Of a DNA stretch of 64,000 nt, positions 62,533 to 64,000 are shown piece after piece. The notes under the pieces are model-generated. The model worked only from the letters and a program-made list of their open reading frames with translations, searched no databases and was not told the DNA's origin. Origin of the DNA: Symmetrospora coprosmae. Its lineage: Eukaryota; Basidiomycota; Cystobasidiomycetes; Symmetrosporaceae. Position numbers and translations under genes: made by a program. Location of the stretch: assembly GCA_008802785.1 (NCBI GenBank), contig VUYT01000031.1:1-64000 (forward strand). The letters run 5' to 3'. Numbering within the stretch: the stretch's first letter is position 1; each line of letters begins with the position of its first letter.

Positions 62533-63206
62533 GCAAGTCCCAGTCCCGTGGCTGTGGGCCTCATGAGCAAGACCTGCTCAAGCTTCAGTGCCATCAGTGT
62601 AGCGGTGCAACTCGCGTTTAGACACCCAAGATGGACACTACCTTCTACCATCTCCTAAAACTCCAACTTTCTCCGTTCTCCGCCTGTCCATATAACACAT
62701 ACAACAGTGTAACTCTAATTGACTTTGCACTGCAATCACTCTCGTGCGTTCCTGTCGAGGATTGTCCCGACTCTGGAGAGTATTCCACTTACGACAGTTG
62801 CGAGGGTAAGATGAGTGAGCAACAGAGCATATTGGCGCTGGGAAGTTTGGGAGAGTGTCAATGCTGCAACAGTCTGTCGAACGATCTTTCAGCGTCGTCT
62901 TGGAGCTGCGACTCGCCGCAGTCATCGAAGCGGGGCGGCTGTCGCCGCATCAGTCAGGGAGTTCGGCTCATCAGCCTGTTGAGCAAGATCGGAACTATGC
63001 GAAGCTTGCAGACAGAGCACCGCTTGCCTTACTGATGTTTCGACGGTACTCGGACAGGTGACCCTAAGTCCTCTGCGAGAACGTAATACTCGTATATCCG
63101 TGATTGTGCCACGGTGGCCGGTCTGACCGGACCAGTTGACAAGGAGTATCCCCGCTACCTTTCCGGGCTGCCGCCATGAGGTGTGTCATCTAGACGTACT
63201 GCATGT
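62533..63206. other. 3' regions of two convergent genes, no supported gene
   Basis: A 134-codon plus-strand frame (62631-63035, starting MDTTFYHLLKLQLSPFSACP) has a real ATG and some Cys pairs, but its composition is irregular and it directly follows the upstream stop. I treat it as probably non-coding. Confidence 0.4.
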
Positions 63207-64000
63207 CTACTGTGCGAGAATGAAATTAGAGTATACAACTGCCGAGAACTCCTGAAGCTCCCTATTTTCTGCCAGAGCCTCGGCATATTCGTTCGGCAGA
63301 CCGTTGAAGACCGTGTGGCTGCATCTCGCCAGGGCAGGCAGTATGGCGGCGAGCTTGACTTTCTTTTCCTGCACCTCGGAGAAACGGTGCTGGCCCAGAC
63401 CGGATGCGCTCGCTGGCAAGGGCGGGAGGGACGCACTTTCGTCCACGAAGAGATGTCCCAGAGACGACACCAGCATAGCGAACAGACGGTCCAGGCAGGA
63501 GCGCAGGACGATCGCAAAGTCCGGTGAATCGACAAAGTCACGCGTCTCGTCTAGAAGAGAGCGTAGCGCTGGCCGTACTTCAGTATCGGCCAGTCCGCTC
63601 TGTTCCAGCGTCTCGGTGACGTCCTGGCCTCGCATAGGAAAGATCGCAGGGGCGAAGCTGAAGGCACGCGTTGTCAGGTGTGCCGATGTACAACAAAGTG
63701 CGCAAGTCTCACCTGTAGATAGCGCCTGTCGGTTCGTACTCGACGCGCCGTCGTACGTCCAGCAGCAGACGACTCAGCTCCTCCGATCCAAGCTGGCTCT
63801 TCAGCGATATACTGCAGCGGTGCTAGATGTCAGCATTATCAGGTCGGGCACAGATGCAGCAGCAACTGTACCTTTCCAGCGCTTCCGCTGTTGCTCCCTC
63901 TGTCCGCTTGGAGATCTCTTTCCACCCTTTTTGCAAGAACCACCAACTGAAAGTGAGGTATTGCCGCTCAGTTGCCGCATCTATTGTCTTTCCAGCTATT
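63207..64000 (-). CDS. PEX3: Peroxisomal biogenesis factor 3 (C-terminal part)
   Basis: Peroxisomal membrane protein that recruits PEX19 and inserts membrane proteins. The gene runs off the right edge, so only the C-terminal part is present. Seen from the edge: AATERQYLTFSWWFLQKGWK, the PEX3 hallmark. An intron near 63872-63813 leads to SLKSQLGSEELSRLLLDVRR and RRVEYEPTGAIYR, a second intron (near 63712-63658) leads to FSFAPAIFPM, and the last exon has LLDETRDFVDSPDFAIVLRS, CLDRLFAMLVSSLG and ILPALARCSHTVFNGLPNEY, followed by AEALAENRELQEFSAVVYS. The stop is at 63207. Nothing abnormal is seen. Confidence 0.88.

Noticed and set aside
62631-63035. 134-codon plus-strand frame with cysteines
   Set aside because: Follows directly on the secreted-protein stop, irregular composition, no signal peptide and no domain.

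Overview
This is a gene-dense piece of fungal nuclear DNA, most likely from a basidiomycete. The evidence is many short GT-AG introns (mostly about 45-125 bp), a visibly GC-rich and unbiased codon style, and a gene set typical of fungi: GCN2, SAGA ADA1, Mim2, an Atf1-type bZIP, a membrane-anchored exo-beta-1,3-glucanase and a Methyltransf_22 protein. A FRAY/OSR1-type Ste20 kinase and the high intron density favour Basidiomycota over Ascomycota. I cannot fix the subphylum from sequence alone. I count 26 supportable protein genes, almost all conserved housekeeping or regulatory genes on both strands. I found no rRNA, tRNA, CRISPR or recognisable transposon.

Layout. 1-1.1 kb: little, with a cluster of TTCGAA palindromes at the edge and a possible small ORF. 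1.1-6.2 kb (-): GCN2 eIF2alpha kinase. 6.7-10.3 kb (+): microcephalin-like BRCT protein. 10.7-12.3 (+): ADA1/HFI1. 12.6-15.8 (+): COG3. 16.4-19.1 (+): acetyl-CoA synthetase. 19.5-20.9 (+): MDR-family enone/alkenal reductase. 21.4-23.4 (-): allantoate-permease-type MFS transporter. 24.1-27.4 (-): ATF/CREB bZIP. 28.5-30.5 (+): FRAY kinase. 30.6-31.6 (-): unknown coiled-coil protein. 32.4-33.7 (+): monothiol glutaredoxin Grx3/4. 33.9-34.8 (+): NUS1. 35.1-36.1 (-): small unknown protein and Mim2. 36.4-38.8 (+): pyruvate kinase. 39.2-41.5 (+): ABC-F ATPase. 41.8-43.3 (-): threonine aldolase. 43.7-46.2 (+): SV2-like MFS transporter. 46.7-48.2 (+): Methyltransf_22 protein. 48.4-50.1 (-): TFIIIA. 50.4-51.8 (-): eIF3h. 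53.0-54.7 (+): Baeyer-Villiger-type monooxygenase. 54.9-57.0 (-): RBR E3 ligase. 57.9-60.1 (+): GH5 exo-glucanase. 61.1-62.5 (+): secreted Ser/Ala-rich protein. 63.2-64.0 (-): C-terminal part of PEX3, running off the window.

The genes do not form an obvious pathway cluster. Several are central to stress and nutrient signalling (GCN2, the Atf1-like bZIP, the FRAY kinase, Grx3/4) or carbon metabolism (acetyl-CoA synthetase, pyruvate kinase), but their adjacency looks like ordinary synteny. I see no convincing undescribed multi-gene system. The points most worth checking are a perfect 17-bp intronic hairpin, very small exons and introns, an ABC-F protein with a degenerate first ATPase half, and two unrecognised proteins. 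Exon boundaries were worked out by eye from reading-frame continuity and splice signals. Gene ends and frames are more certain than every internal junction.
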